From: Halococcus morrhuae DSM 1307
GTDB lineage: Archaea; Halobacteriota; Halobacteria; Halobacteriales; Halococcaceae
Reading direction: 5' to 3'
DNA length: 45,077 nt
Assembly: GCF_000336695.1 (NCBI RefSeq)
Contig: NZ_AOMC01000154.1
Coordinates: 1 to 45,077 of the forward strand
Position 1 is the stretch's first letter, and each line of letters begins with the position of its first letter. This document shows, piece by piece, positions 22,169 to 31,471 of the stretch. The position numbers were made by a program, and so were the translations under genes. The notes below the pieces were generated by a model, which was not told the origin of the DNA, did not search any database, and saw only the letters and a program-made list of their open reading frames with translations.

Positions 22169-23824
22169 TCAGCGGTCGACCTCGCCGAGAACGATATCGA
22201 GGCTCGCCAGGGAAGCGATCAGGTCCGGCACGTACTCGCCGACGGCCATCTCTTCCAGCGCGTGGAGGTTCGAGAAACACGGACTGCGGATCTTGAACCG
22301 GGCCGGCTTGTCCGTGCCGTCGCTCCGGATGTAGATGCCGAGTTCGCCCTTCGCGCCTTCGACAGCGCGATAGATCTCGGCACCTTCCTCGGGTCGCAGC
22401 GTCCGGGGGACGTTCGACTGGATCTCGCGGTCGTCCTCGGGCCAGTCTTCGAGCAGGTCGACACACTGGTCGACAATACGGGCGGACTGCTCTATCTCCT
22501 GGAGCCGACAGAGCACGCGTGCGTAGTTGTCGCCCTCCTCGGCGGTCACGACGTCCCAGTCAAGTTCGGGGTAGTAGCCGTAGGGATCGTCACGACGCAG
22601 ATCGTAATCGACGCCCGAGGCACGGGCGACGGGGCCAGTGCACCCGTACTGTTTGGCCGTTTCGGCGTCGAGCACGCCGGTATCGACGCATCGAAGCTGG
22701 AAGATCTCGTTCGCCGTGAGCAGATCGTGATACTCGTCGAGTTTGTGGGGTAATCCGTCGAGGAAATCCTGGATTTTCTCGAAGAACGCCTCGCGTGGTT
22801 CAGGCAGATCCCACGCGACGCCACCGAGTCGGAGGTAGTTGAACATCAGCCGCTGGCCCGTCAGGTCTTCCAGAATTCCCTGAACGATCTCGCGGTCACG
22901 GAGGGCATACATGAACGTCGCGGTGAACTCGCCGTAGACGTCGAGTGCGAACGTCCCGATCGCGAGCATGTGGGCGAGGATTCGCGAGAGTTCGCCGCTC
23001 ATCGTGCGAATGAGCTGTGCGTATTCGGGCACGTCGAGATCCGTGAGATCTTCAGCGGTGCGGGCGTACGCCCACTCGTTCAGGATCTGTCCGCCGAGGT
23101 AATCCCAGCGGTCGGGATAGGGCATGATCTCGTGGCAATAGGTCCCTTGCTGGCACAGCTGTTCCTCGCAGCGGTGGAGATAGCCCGGGTCCGGATCGAC
23201 GGCGGCGACCTGCTCGCCGTCGAGCACCGTCTCGATGTGGAGCACGCCGTGGGTTGCCGGGTGGTGTGGGCCGATGTTCAGGAACATCGTATCCGAACCG
23301 GCGTCGTGTTGGTCGTTCTCCAACGGGTTGGCGTGCGCTTCGAGCGTGACGATCTGGGGTTTCTCCTGGTTGTACTCCAGTCCCATCGGATGACCCTGCC
23401 ACGTCTCGGGTAGGAGGATCCGACGCAGATCCGGATGGTCCTCGTACTCGATACCCACCAGATCGTAGGCCTCGCGCTCGTGCCAGTCGGTCGTCCGATA
23501 GACCGGCTCCGCACTCTGGCTTACTGGATCGTCCCGCGGTGTCGGGACGATGACGCTCACTTCGGCGGTCGGATCAGCGTATTTCTTCAGGTGATAGATG
23601 CTCTCGAAGCGGTCCTCGTACTCCTGGGCGGTGACGTTCGAGCAGTGATCGAAGCCCGCCTCGTCGCGCAGCGCGAACAGGACATCCCGGACCTCGTCGG
23701 GACGGATGACGAATCCCGGTGCGTTGCGATGATCGTCGCGGGCGACGGTGTACGGGGAGAGCAGTTCCGCGAGCGGTTCGTCGAGGTGGTCGTTCCGCGG
23801 TTCGATGGATGACTGCGAACTCAT
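22169..23824 (-). CDS. nuoCD: NADH dehydrogenase-like complex subunit CD, orphan
   Basis: A fused NuoC (about 1-170) and NuoD (about 175-551) protein, peripheral subunits of complex I near the quinone site. NuoC motifs are YESIYHLKKYADPTAEV-like and DWHEREAYDLVGIEYEDHPDLRRILLPETWQGHP. NuoD motifs are NIGPHHPATHGVLH, GYLHRCEEQL, MPYPDRWDYLGG, YLRLGGVAWDLPEP and IRSPCFSNLHALEEM. It closely follows the haloarchaeal pattern and looks intact. In haloarchaea nuoCD normally sits in the nuoABCDHIJKLMN operon, but here neither neighbour is a nuo gene. It may be a relocated copy or a paralogue. The ATG at 23824 is chosen; 23878 is an alternative. Confidence 0.93.
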   Translation of the reverse strand: MSSQSSIEPRNDHLDEPLAELLSPYTVARDDHRNAPGFVIRPDEVRDVLFALRDEAGFDHCSNVTAQEYEDRFESIYHLKKYADPTAEVSVIVPTPRDDPVSQSAEPVYRTTDWHEREAYDLVGIEYEDHPDLRRILLPETWQGHPMGLEYNQEKPQIVTLEAHANPLENDQHDAGSDTMFLNIGPHHPATHGVLHIETVLDGEQVAAVDPDPGYLHRCEEQLCQQGTYCHEIMPYPDRWDYLGGQILNEWAYARTAEDLTDLDVPEYAQLIRTMSGELSRILAHMLAIGTFALDVYGEFTATFMYALRDREIVQGILEDLTGQRLMFNYLRLGGVAWDLPEPREAFFEKIQDFLDGLPHKLDEYHDLLTANEIFQLRCVDTGVLDAETAKQYGCTGPVARASGVDYDLRRDDPYGYYPELDWDVVTAEEGDNYARVLCRLQEIEQSARIVDQCVDLLEDWPEDDREIQSNVPRTLRPEEGAEIYRAVEGAKGELGIYIRSDGTDKPARFKIRSPCFSNLHALEEMAVGEYVPDLIASLASLDIVLGEVDR

Positions 23825-23909
23825 GCTGTGGACTGTCGGCTTGCCGGCCGACGATACCGGAGGATCGATCGCCAGCATCGAGCGCGTTCTGCCTCGGTGG
23901 CGAGGCTAG

Positions 23910-23917
23910 TTTAAGTA
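23910..23917 (+). promoter_or_regulatory. TATA box of the Bat-like HTH gene
   Basis: TTTAAGTA has its centre about 25 bases before the ATG at 23938, predicting a leaderless transcript in the divergent region with nuoCD. Confidence 0.5.
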
Positions 23918-23937
23918 CCAGGACGACAACGTCCGTC

Positions 23938-24597
23938 ATGAAATATCTGCGATTGCGCCTCGGCCAGAGCGAGGGGATCATCCATCCGATGCACGAGTTC
24001 GTCGCCAGCCACGAAAAATATGAGTCCTATCGCCTCCTCCAGTGGAACCCCGCCGTCGGCGAGACGAACACGATGATATTCTATGCCGAGGGACCGGCCG
24101 AACCCTACGCGGAGGCTCTCGCCGACGTCGCGACGATTCTGGAACACGAGGTAGTGCCGACCGACGGCGACGGATTCTACGTCTACGCGCGCGAACGACT
24201 CGATGCCGGCGCACGGCGGCTGACCGACGCCTTCACGCACGGCAGCATCGTCGTGATGCCACCGATCGACTACCGCCCCGACCGCACCATCGGCCTCACG
24301 GTCGTCGGGACGGCCACATCGCTCCAGCGCGCGCTTGACGAGGCCCCACCCGGTGTCGATGTCGATGTTCGACGCGTCGGCCAGTACGACGCGGGGCGGA
24401 TGGACGCCGCGAGCGCCCTGAGCGAGCGCCAATCCGAGGCGCTGACGATCGCGATCGAACGCGGCTATTACGAGACACCACGGGAAGCCACGGTTGCCGA
24501 CATCGCTCAGGAGTTGGACTGTGCGCCCGGGACGGCCGCCGAACATCTCCGGAAGGCCGAAGCCGCGCTCGTCCACCGTGTCGTCGGCGAGGGGTGA
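23938..24597 (+). CDS. Bat-like helix-turn-helix (HTH_10) regulator
   Basis: A 219-residue haloarchaeal regulator. The N-terminal 155 residues form a sensor-like alpha/beta domain of unknown ligand. The C-terminal 55 residues (LSERQSEALTIAIERGYYETPREATVADIAQELDCAPGTAAEHLRKAEAALV) are the HTH_10 DNA-binding domain named after the bacterio-opsin activator Bat. The ATG at 23938 has a TATA box at leaderless spacing. It is divergent from orphan nuoCD and might control it (inference from position only). Confidence 0.9.
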   Translation: MKYLRLRLGQSEGIIHPMHEFVASHEKYESYRLLQWNPAVGETNTMIFYAEGPAEPYAEALADVATILEHEVVPTDGDGFYVYARERLDAGARRLTDAFTHGSIVVMPPIDYRPDRTIGLTVVGTATSLQRALDEAPPGVDVDVRRVGQYDAGRMDAASALSERQSEALTIAIERGYYETPREATVADIAQELDCAPGTAAEHLRKAEAALVHRVVGEG

Positions 24598-24756
24598 GTG
24601 GTTGTGGACGTGAACGGACCGATGGGAGCTGTGGACGGAGACGGTGTCGCCCCGTTCGTACGAAACGAGGTCGCAGCGGAGCCGTTCCCGCGTTGCGATC
24701 GGCTCGTCGCTCGGCAAAACGCCGGGACTAAACGGCAGGAGGCGATAAACCGGCCA

Positions 24757-25806
24757 ATGAGCCACACGTCGGAGTCGAAATCGGGCGACCTCACCAAGAC
24801 GGGGATGGCGCTCAAACACGACCGGGAGTGGGACTACGAGCTCGACAGGATCGTCGAGGCGGTCGACGAGCGCGACGCGAAGAAGGTCGGGTTGCAGTTC
24901 CCCGAGGGGCTGAAACGCCGCGGTCCGGCGGTCACGGACGACCTGCGCGAACGCCTGCCCGACGACGTGCGGGTACTCCTGTCGGGCCAACCCTGTTACG
25001 GCGCGTGCGACCTCGACACCTACATGATGCGCCGGACTGACGTCTTCGTCCACTTCGGCCACTCGCCGATGAAGGAGTCGGACAAGATCATCTACGTGCC
25101 GCTGTTCTCGAACGTCGACGTCGAGCCGATCCTGGAGGACTCCCTGAACGAACTCGCCGATCCCGACGAAAACCCCGACGTCGGCCTCGTGACGACCGCC
25201 CAGCACATGAACAAGTTCGAGGAAATGCGTACGTGGCTCGAAGAGCGGGATTTCGACGTTCACACTCGCCGCGGCGACGAGCGACTCACCCACGAGGGGC
25301 AGGTGCTTGGCTGTAACTACGCCTCGGCGGACATCGACGCCGATCAGGTGCTCTACGTCGGCGGCGGGAAGTTCCACCCGCTCGGGCTGGCGATGGAACA
25401 CCCTGACAAGCGTGTCGTCATCGCCGATCCCGTCAACAACGCCGTCTCGATCGCCGACACCGAGAAGTTCCTCAAACAGCGCTACGGCGCTGTCCACCGC
25501 GCGATGGATGCACAAAAATGGGGCGTCATCTTCTGTACGAAGATCGGGCAAGGGCGCTACGACCAGGCCGAGAAGATCGTCGAGGAGAACGACAACGCCT
25601 ACCTCATCACGATGGACGAGGTGACGCCCGATCGGCTCCGAAACTTCGACATGGACGCGTTCGTCAACACCGGCTGTCCGCGCATCACGACCGACGACGG
25701 CCCGCGATTCCACAAGCCGATGCTCACACCGGGCGAGTACGAGATCGCCGTCGGCAACGAGCCGCTCGATTCGCTCTCGTTCGACACCTTCCACGGCACC
25801 TGGTAG
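24757..25806 (+). CDS. dph2: 2-(3-amino-3-carboxypropyl)histidine synthase (diphthamide, Dph2)
   Basis: Dph2 is the radical-SAM-like enzyme that transfers the aminocarboxypropyl group of SAM to a His of elongation factor 2, the first step of diphthamide. It has 349 residues. The three cluster cysteines are in SGQPCYGACDLD, the LGCNYA region and VNTGCPRITTDDG. GLQFPEGLKRRG and ADPVNNAVSIADTEKFLKQRY are also family-typical. Archaeal Dph2 acts as a homodimer with a noncanonical 4Fe-4S cluster. A 159-base leader region upstream shows nothing further. Confidence 0.93.
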   Translation: MSHTSESKSGDLTKTGMALKHDREWDYELDRIVEAVDERDAKKVGLQFPEGLKRRGPAVTDDLRERLPDDVRVLLSGQPCYGACDLDTYMMRRTDVFVHFGHSPMKESDKIIYVPLFSNVDVEPILEDSLNELADPDENPDVGLVTTAQHMNKFEEMRTWLEERDFDVHTRRGDERLTHEGQVLGCNYASADIDADQVLYVGGGKFHPLGLAMEHPDKRVVIADPVNNAVSIADTEKFLKQRYGAVHRAMDAQKWGVIFCTKIGQGRYDQAEKIVEENDNAYLITMDEVTPDRLRNFDMDAFVNTGCPRITTDDGPRFHKPMLTPGEYEIAVGNEPLDSLSFDTFHGTW

Positions 25807-25876
25807 ATGACGGAGTGCTGACGACGGAAACGGACTGAGTCGGAACGCATATCCTGGTTATCCGGGTTGTACGATC

Positions 25877-26431
25877 ATGCCCGGCGCACGTATCGAGCGC
25901 GGCGAGCGCGTCACGCTCCGCACCGTCGAAGAGGAGGACGTCCCGTTCACGCAGCGCGCATCCGCCAACCCCGAAATTCGCTACCCACTCGGTTCCCGAC
26001 TCGGGAACCAAGAGCAGGTCGAGGAATGGGGCTCCGAGAGCACGGATCGTTTTCTCGTCTGTCTCGACGACGATGCGGGCCCCGGCCAGCCCGACGAGGG
26101 CGCGGTGCGACGGGTCGGTGTCGTCTCGGTCGAGGACGCCGACTGGAAGCGCCCAGAGCTCGGCTACTGGCTCGTGCCGGAGGTCCACGGCGAAGGCTAC
26201 GGAACGGAGGCAGTCGCGCTCGTCGTCGAGTACGTCTTCCGAAGCTACGGGACGCCCGCCATCGGTGCGGGTGCGTTCGACTTCAACGACGCTTCCCAGG
26301 GACTGCTCGAATCGCTCGGCTTCAGCGAGGAGGGTCGCCGGCGCAAATACATGTTCATCGACGGCGAGCACCACGACATGCTCCAGTACGGACTGTTGCG
26401 GGAGGAGTGGCTCGAACAGCGCGATTCGTGA
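25877..26431 (+). CDS. GNAT acetyltransferase, RimJ/RimL type
   Basis: A 184-residue acetyltransferase starting ARIERGERVTLRTVEEEDVPF, typical of RimJ/RimL-like enzymes. It contains PELGYWLVPEVHGEGYGTEAVALVVEYVFRSYGTPAIGAGAFDFNDASQGLLESLGFSEEG, with the acetyl-CoA loop and the Asn of the catalytic segment. Ribosomal protein or other N-terminal acetylation is typical of the family; the actual target is unknown. It is followed by a 215-base spacer rich in short GC palindromes and without a gene. Confidence 0.88.
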   Translation: MPGARIERGERVTLRTVEEEDVPFTQRASANPEIRYPLGSRLGNQEQVEEWGSESTDRFLVCLDDDAGPGQPDEGAVRRVGVVSVEDADWKRPELGYWLVPEVHGEGYGTEAVALVVEYVFRSYGTPAIGAGAFDFNDASQGLLESLGFSEEGRRRKYMFIDGEHHDMLQYGLLREEWLEQRDS

Positions 26432-26646
26432 ACTCATTCAGTGAATACAATCGACAAACCCTCTCTATATTCGATCCGGGCAAGTAGCTTCTACCGACAA
26501 ATCCTGACACAAATGAGGACCGCAAGCCACACCCTCCCCAGCCGATTCGCTCGCGCGTTCTCCGGCCTTCGGCCGAATTCATCGCGCGCCACCGCTACCG
26601 AAAATGGTTGGCTCAGAAAATCGAGTGTGATTGCTCGTTTTCCGGT

Positions 26647-27483
26647 TCAGCTCTCGATCGTCTCGATCTCCTCGTCGGTGAGATCGATATCGCTGGCGGC
26701 GATGTTTTCCTCGACGTGCTCGACGCTCGATGTGCCGGGGATCGGGAGCATCACGGGTGAGTGCTGGAGCAGCCACGCGAGCCCGACCTGGTAGGGTGTG
26801 GCACTGTGGTTGTCGGCCACCTCGTCGAGCCCGTCGAGGTCGCCCGAGCCGAGCGGTGCCCACGGGATGAAGCCGATGTCGTGCTCCTCGCAGTAGTCGA
26901 GGACTGCCTCGTGCTCGCGATCGCCGATGTTGTACTGGTTCTGGACGGTGGCGATCTCGACCACGTCGCGGGCCGTTTCGAGCTGCTCGACCGAGACATT
27001 CGAGACACCGACGTGGTTGACCTTCCCCTCGTCTTTGAGATCGGCGAAGGTCTCGACCGCCTCGGCGTAGTCCATGTCGGGGTCCGGGCGGTGATACTGA
27101 TAGAGATCGATCGTGTCCACCTTGAGCCGATCGAGACTGCCCAGAATCGAGTTGCGGATGTAGCCCGGCTGGCCACAGCGCGGCCAGGAACCGTCGCGGT
27201 CGTCGCGCCAGAGCCCGCCTTTGGTCGCGACGAACACGTCCTCGTAGGGCGCGAGCGCCTCGCCGATCAAGCGCTCGGAGACCGCCGGTCCGTACGAGTC
27301 GGCGGTGTCGATGAAGTCCACGCCGAGTTCGGTCGCCCGGTGGAGGACTTCTTTCGCCTCCTCCTCGTCGTCCGGCGGGCCGATGATCTCCTCGCCAGTG
27401 AGTCGCATCGCGCCGTAGCCCAGTCGGTGAACGGTGTCCTCGCCGCCGATGTCGAACGTATCGCTTCGGTTTTCGGTTGCCAT
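26647..27483 (-). CDS. Aldo/keto reductase
   Basis: A 278-residue NAD(P)H-dependent oxidoreductase with the (beta/alpha)8 fold. The catalytic tetrad is Asp59, Tyr64 (DTADSYG), Lys88 (VATKGG) and His131 (YQYHRPDPD). Cofactor motifs LPIPGTSSVEHVEEN and YGAMRLTGEE are present. The ATG at 27483 is preferred to the upstream start at 27501. The carbonyl substrate is not predictable; general detoxification or sugar-alcohol formation is usual for the family. Confidence 0.93.
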   Translation of the reverse strand: MATENRSDTFDIGGEDTVHRLGYGAMRLTGEEIIGPPDDEEEAKEVLHRATELGVDFIDTADSYGPAVSERLIGEALAPYEDVFVATKGGLWRDDRDGSWPRCGQPGYIRNSILGSLDRLKVDTIDLYQYHRPDPDMDYAEAVETFADLKDEGKVNHVGVSNVSVEQLETARDVVEIATVQNQYNIGDREHEAVLDYCEEHDIGFIPWAPLGSGDLDGLDEVADNHSATPYQVGLAWLLQHSPVMLPIPGTSSVEHVEENIAASDIDLTDEEIETIES

Positions 27484-27596
27484 CGAGTGGAGAACGACCA
27501 CCAGACGGGTGCCTCTTTCGGCCCCGGCAGTCGACCGTGCGTTTCCCGGATTCGAAAGGGACGAGGACGATCGAAAGGCGTTTCTCGATAGAGAGT

Positions 27597-28313
27597 TCAG
27601 CCGGACGAGGCGAGCTTTTCGGCTTGCTGCCGGGCGAACCCGATGAGTTCGGTCAGCCGTGCAGCGCGGGACGGCAGGCTAGCCGTGTTCTCGTCCGTCC
27701 GCTCTGCGAGCGGCGTATGACTCATGCGGAACACGTGATCGGCCACGACGACCTCGATGTCGGTCCGCGGCCCCGACCACCACGCGAACGCAGTCTCGCC
27801 GATCGTGGGACTCGCCGTCTCGATGTCGTCCCGCGAACGATATCGGCTGGGGAGGCTCCCGAGCGAACACGTTCCGCCGAGCGCGTCAAGCGTCCGGCCC
27901 TCGCATCGCCAGAGTCGTGTCCGAAGGGTCCGCGTGTACGACTGCGTGCCACGATACAACGCCGTTATCGTGCCGTTGTCCCGGACCCGAGGCGTTGAAC
28001 CGCTGGCGTACCCCCAGCCCGTACCGAGTGCCGGCGCGAGCAACAGCCTGTTCGCGGGCGGCTCCGGCGTCGGAACCGACGTCGCTGTGGTCGTCGGTTG
28101 GACCGTCGGGCTGGCGATCGGTTCGTCGGCGGTTCGGCTGATCCCCGATCCCGGCGCAGTGCGTTCGGTGCGTGACTCGTCGGGTGCGTTTCCTGCTGGT
28201 TCCCGAGACGTCGGACCTGCGATCAGTTCCTCGGGGGCACTCGACGAACAACCTGCGACACCGACGATGCCAGCGATCGCGCCCAGCCCGCGAAGGTAGT
28301 CCCGTCTCCGCAT
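27597..28313 (-). CDS. Tat-exported lipoprotein, function unknown
   Basis: A 238-residue protein with a twin-arginine signal (MRRRDYLRGLGAIAG) and a lipobox ending in Cys (VAGCSSS, about residue 22), so it should be lipid-anchored outside. A Ser/Thr/Pro-rich stalk (about 25-90) separates it from the folded domain, which begins ANRLLLAPALGTGWGYASGSTP. Two internal Cys (WRCEGRTLDALGGTCS) could form a disulfide. No family is recognised. ATG at 28313 is preferred to GTG at 28316. Confidence 0.8.
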   Translation of the reverse strand: MRRRDYLRGLGAIAGIVGVAGCSSSAPEELIAGPTSREPAGNAPDESRTERTAPGSGISRTADEPIASPTVQPTTTATSVPTPEPPANRLLLAPALGTGWGYASGSTPRVRDNGTITALYRGTQSYTRTLRTRLWRCEGRTLDALGGTCSLGSLPSRYRSRDDIETASPTIGETAFAWWSGPRTDIEVVVADHVFRMSHTPLAERTDENTASLPSRAARLTELIGFARQQAEKLASSG

Positions 28314-28490
28314 CACTCGGGCCTATCTCGGGGCGATACGTGCCGACAGTCACCAGAAGTAGTTCCATCCATCGGCTGTACCGATCGTTCGAGACCAGTG
28401 GTTGTGAGACTGACGGTTCAATTCGAGGGGAATTCGACGTTCTGGCGCTGTCGCGCGTGCCGGTCGGGAGCTCGACGACGGTCGACCCGC

Positions 28491-29588
28491 TCAGAACCCG
28501 CGACGGTACTGGATGGGTGGCTCGGCGGCCTCGGGTCGATCGAGCTCGTGGGCGGCGTGCAGCGAGAAGTACGGATCGCGGAGGTGTTCGCGCCCGACGA
28601 TGGCCATATCGGCCCGGCCGTTACGGACGAGTGCATCGGCTTGCTCCGGCGAAGAGATGCCCCCAACCGCGCCGACGGCGATCCCCGAGTCGCGCTCGCG
28701 GGTGATGCGGTCGGCGTAGGGAAGCTGGTAGCCCGGTCCTCGGTAGGGGATCTGCGGGTCGGGGTCGTTGCCGCCGGCGCTCACGTCGATGAGGTCAGCA
28801 CCCGCCGCGGCGAGATCGTCGGCCAGTCGCACCGAATCGTCGACCGTCCAGGACTCGCGATCCGGCAGCCAGTCGGTCGCCGAGATCCGGACGAAGACGG
28901 GCTTGTCGTCGGGCCAGACCTCCCGCACCGCGGCGGTCACTTCGCGGACCAGCCGGCTCCGGCCCTCGTAGTCGCCGCCGTAGTCGTCCGTCCGGTGGTT
29001 GGTGACCGGCGAGAGGAACTCGTGGAGGAGGTAGCCGTGAGCGGCGTGGACCTCGGCGACGTCGAAGCCCGCCTCGTCGGCGCGCTCGGCGGCGGCTCTG
29101 AAGGAGTCGATGACGTCCTCGATGTCGTCTTGCTCCATCTTCGCGGTCGCCGTTTCGCCGTTCTCGTAGGGCCACGGCTGGTCGCTCGGCGCGATCGTCT
29201 CCCAGCCACCCTCGTCGGGCTGGAGCGGCTCGCCGCCGTCCCACGGCCGGGCTTTCGACGCCTTCCGACCGGCGTGGGCGAGCTGGATCGCGGGCACAGA
29301 GCCCTGAGATTTGACGAACTCAGCGATCGGCGCGAGCGCCTCGGTGTGTGCATCACTCCAGATGCCGAGGTCCTCCGGCGAGATGCGTCCACGGGCCTCG
29401 ACGGCGGTCGCCTCGGTCATCACGACGCCGGCCCCGCCGGACGCCCGACTGCCGAGATGGACGAGATGCCAGTCGGTCGCCAGCCCGTCGCGATCCTCAC
29501 AGGAATACTGACACATCGGCGAGACCATCACCCGGTTCGGGATCGTCGTCTCGCGCAGTTCGAGCGGTGCAAAGAGATCTGCTGTCAT
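28491..29588 (-). CDS. Old yellow enzyme family NADH:flavin oxidoreductase, YqjM-like
   Basis: A 365-residue FMN enzyme that reduces activated C=C bonds. The YqjM/thermophilic-like class is indicated by Cys26 in SPMCQYS and Tyr28, by the substrate-binding His181 and His184 (HAAHGYL), and by FLSPVTNHRTDDYGG. C-terminal FMN phosphate binding is GAVGGISSPEQADALV and DMAIVGREHLRDPYF. Physiological substrates are usually unknown. Confidence 0.93.
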   Translation of the reverse strand: MTADLFAPLELRETTIPNRVMVSPMCQYSCEDRDGLATDWHLVHLGSRASGGAGVVMTEATAVEARGRISPEDLGIWSDAHTEALAPIAEFVKSQGSVPAIQLAHAGRKASKARPWDGGEPLQPDEGGWETIAPSDQPWPYENGETATAKMEQDDIEDVIDSFRAAAERADEAGFDVAEVHAAHGYLLHEFLSPVTNHRTDDYGGDYEGRSRLVREVTAAVREVWPDDKPVFVRISATDWLPDRESWTVDDSVRLADDLAAAGADLIDVSAGGNDPDPQIPYRGPGYQLPYADRITRERDSGIAVGAVGGISSPEQADALVRNGRADMAIVGREHLRDPYFSLHAAHELDRPEAAEPPIQYRRGF

Positions 29589-29714
29589 CGACCCTGCCTA
29601 CTCACTCACCGGGAAAGACGGTGACGGAAACGGCCGCTCCGGCGTGAAAACGGACGAACACGAAGCGGGAACGAGCGGGTGATCGGACGGTTCGGTCGGT
29701 GCGGACGACCCGAC

Positions 29715-29996
29715 TCAGCCGAGCGTGAGCACCAGCGGGATCGCGAACGTGACGACGAGTCCGACGACCGCCACGAGAGCACCGATACCGGCCTGTCGCC
29801 CCGTGAACTCGCTCATCGGCGACGTCTCGCGGGTGGCGACCGGTTCGACCGACCCGTGGGTTCCCTCGCCCGTGTCGTCGGGATGGCCCTCACGGTGCTC
29901 GCGATCGCCCTCGACCATCGTCTCGTCTTCAGTGTCGGTCGCCTGCTCTTGGCCGGATGCTGACTCGCGCGGCTCGGTCGGCGCGTCGTCGCTCAT
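29715..29996 (-). CDS. Haloarchaeal single-pass membrane protein
   Basis: A 93-residue protein with a long acidic, disordered N-terminal region (1-62) and one hydrophobic segment at the C-terminus (GIGALVAVVGLVVTFAIPLVLTLG), giving a C-tail-anchored topology. The conserved-looking SEFTGRQAGIGALVAVVG segment suggests a known haloarchaeal small-protein family, but I assign no function. It is divergent from hisF. Confidence 0.75.
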   Translation of the reverse strand: MSDDAPTEPRESASGQEQATDTEDETMVEGDREHREGHPDDTGEGTHGSVEPVATRETSPMSEFTGRQAGIGALVAVVGLVVTFAIPLVLTLG

Positions 29997-30084
29997 GGAC
30001 GGCCCGACGGTCGGGGGCTACTAAAGCCTCCCTGTCGGGGGCGACCGGACGGTTTTTTTGCCCGGAGCGCAGTAGTCCGCGTGA

Positions 30085-30900
30085 ATGGCGTTGACGAAGC
30101 GCGTTATCCCCTGTATCGACGTCGATCTCGACGACGACGGCGAGCCGGCGGTCTACACCGGCGTGAACTTCGAGAACCTCGAACACACCGGCGACCCCGT
30201 CGAGATGGCGCGTCGGTACAACGAGGCGGGTGCCGACGAGTTCGTCTTCCTGGACATCACCGCCTCCGCCGACGGCCGCGAGACGATGCTCGACGTCGTC
30301 TCGCGCGTGGCCGACGAGGTGTTCATTCCTCTGACTGTGGGCGGCGGCATCCGCACGCGCACGGACATCAGGGAGACCCTGCGGGCGGGCGCGGACAAGG
30401 TCTCGATCAACACGGGCGCGCTCGATCGACCGGCGCTCATCACGGAGGGTGCCGAGAGCTTCGGCAGCCAGTGTATCGTCATCTCGGTCGATGCGCGCCG
30501 TCGCTACGACGAGGAGGGAGAACACTTCTTTACTACTGATGGCGAATCCTGCTGGTTCGAGTGCACGGTGAAGGGCGGCCGCGAGGGCACTGGCATCGAC
30601 GTGATCGAGTGGGCGCGCGAGGCCGAATCACGAGGTGCCGGCGAGCTGTTCGTCAACTCGATCGACGCCGACGGCACGAAGGAGGGCTACGACGTCCCGC
30701 TGACGCGCGCGGTCTGTGAGAGCGTCTCGACGCCGGTCATCGCCTCCTCGGGCTGTGGCGGCCCCGCCGACATGGAGGAGGTGTTCACCGCAGCGAACGC
30801 TGATGCGGCGCTCGCCGCTTCGATCTTCCACTTCGACGAATATTCGATTGAGGACGTGAAGGAATACCTCGACGAACACGGGGTTCCGGTGCGGCGCTGA
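30085..30900 (+). CDS. hisF: Imidazole glycerol phosphate synthase subunit HisF
   Basis: HisF is the cyclase subunit that uses ammonia from HisH to make imidazole glycerol phosphate and AICAR, linking histidine and purine synthesis. It has 271 residues in a TIM barrel. The catalytic Asp pair is seen in [13 protein letters not shown] and [13 protein letters not shown]. Phosphate-binding glycines are in [13 protein letters not shown] and [15 protein letters not shown] haloarchaeal insertion ([15 protein letters not shown]) lies mid-protein. hisH is not adjacent. AICAR produced here feeds the purine pathway, to which purL in this window also belongs. Confidence 0.96.
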   Translation: MALTKRVIPCIDVDLDDDGEPAVYTGVNFENLEHTGDPVEMARRYNEAGADEFVFLDITASADGRETMLDVVSRVADEVFIPLTVGGGIRTRTDIRETLRAGADKVSINTGALDRPALITEGAESFGSQCIVISVDARRRYDEEGEHFFTTDGESCWFECTVKGGREGTGIDVIEWAREAESRGAGELFVNSIDADGTKEGYDVPLTRAVCESVSTPVIASSGCGGPADMEEVFTAANADAALAASIFHFDEYSIEDVKEYLDEHGVPVRR

Positions 30901-30917
30901 GGGCAGTCGTCGGTAGC

Positions 30918-31145
30918 TTACTCGGTGAGCGGCAGGACGATCCCGAAGAACATCACCGAGAGGAAGGCGATGACGATGCCGGCGACTTCGCTGTCGGTGA
31001 ACAGGGTCGCCTCCCAGCCGGGGAGCGGGCCGAACAGCGCCGGACCGGCGATCGAGCCCAGCGCGCCGAGAACGAACAGAGCGACGCCGAGCCCGAAGCC
31101 GTGTTTCGTGAGCCAACCGTAGTTGAGATCGCCGTAGCGGGCCAT
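30918..31145 (-). CDS. Small two-helix membrane protein
   Basis: A 75-residue protein with hydrophobic segments at about 17-40 and 53-72. It begins MARYGDLNYGWLTKHGFGLG, a conserved-looking haloarchaeal start. The ATG at 31145 is preferred to 31160. Function is unknown. It is convergent with hisF, 17 bases apart. Confidence 0.72.
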   Translation of the reverse strand: MARYGDLNYGWLTKHGFGLGVALFVLGALGSIAGPALFGPLPGWEATLFTDSEVAGIVIAFLSVMFFGIVLPLTE

Positions 31146-31232
31146 ACCGCCGGTTCCCACCGAGTTCCCTCAAGGATTACGTTTCGTCGGCGAATCACAA
31201 GCGCTTTGACAGTCCACGGGTGAGCGGACGCC

Positions 31233-31469
31233 ATGATCGAACCAGTTCTAGAGATAGCAGCGGAGTTCGGATCGGCCGCCGTGCGCGCCGTCGGGGCGAC
31301 GTTCGCGGCCGTCGCCGGCGCGCTCGTCGAACTCAACGGTATCGAGACGCTCGGTGCGGGCGAGCAGACGATCGGGCTCTGGATGGCGGTGTTCGGCGGC
31401 GTGTTGCTCGTCGCGGGCTTCGTGCTCGCCCGCGAGGCTGTCGGCCTGTACAGACAGCCCGCGAACTGA
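31233..31469 (+). CDS. Small membrane protein
   Basis: A 78-residue protein with an N-terminal amphipathic Ala/Val-rich segment (about 8-32) and a stronger membrane helix (about 46-68), ending in REAVGLYRQPAN. No family is recognised. It stops two bases before the convergent rpoL stop. Confidence 0.68.
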   Translation: MIEPVLEIAAEFGSAAVRAVGATFAAVAGALVELNGIETLGAGEQTIGLWMAVFGGVLLVAGFVLAREAVGLYRQPAN

Positions 31470-31471
31470 TC

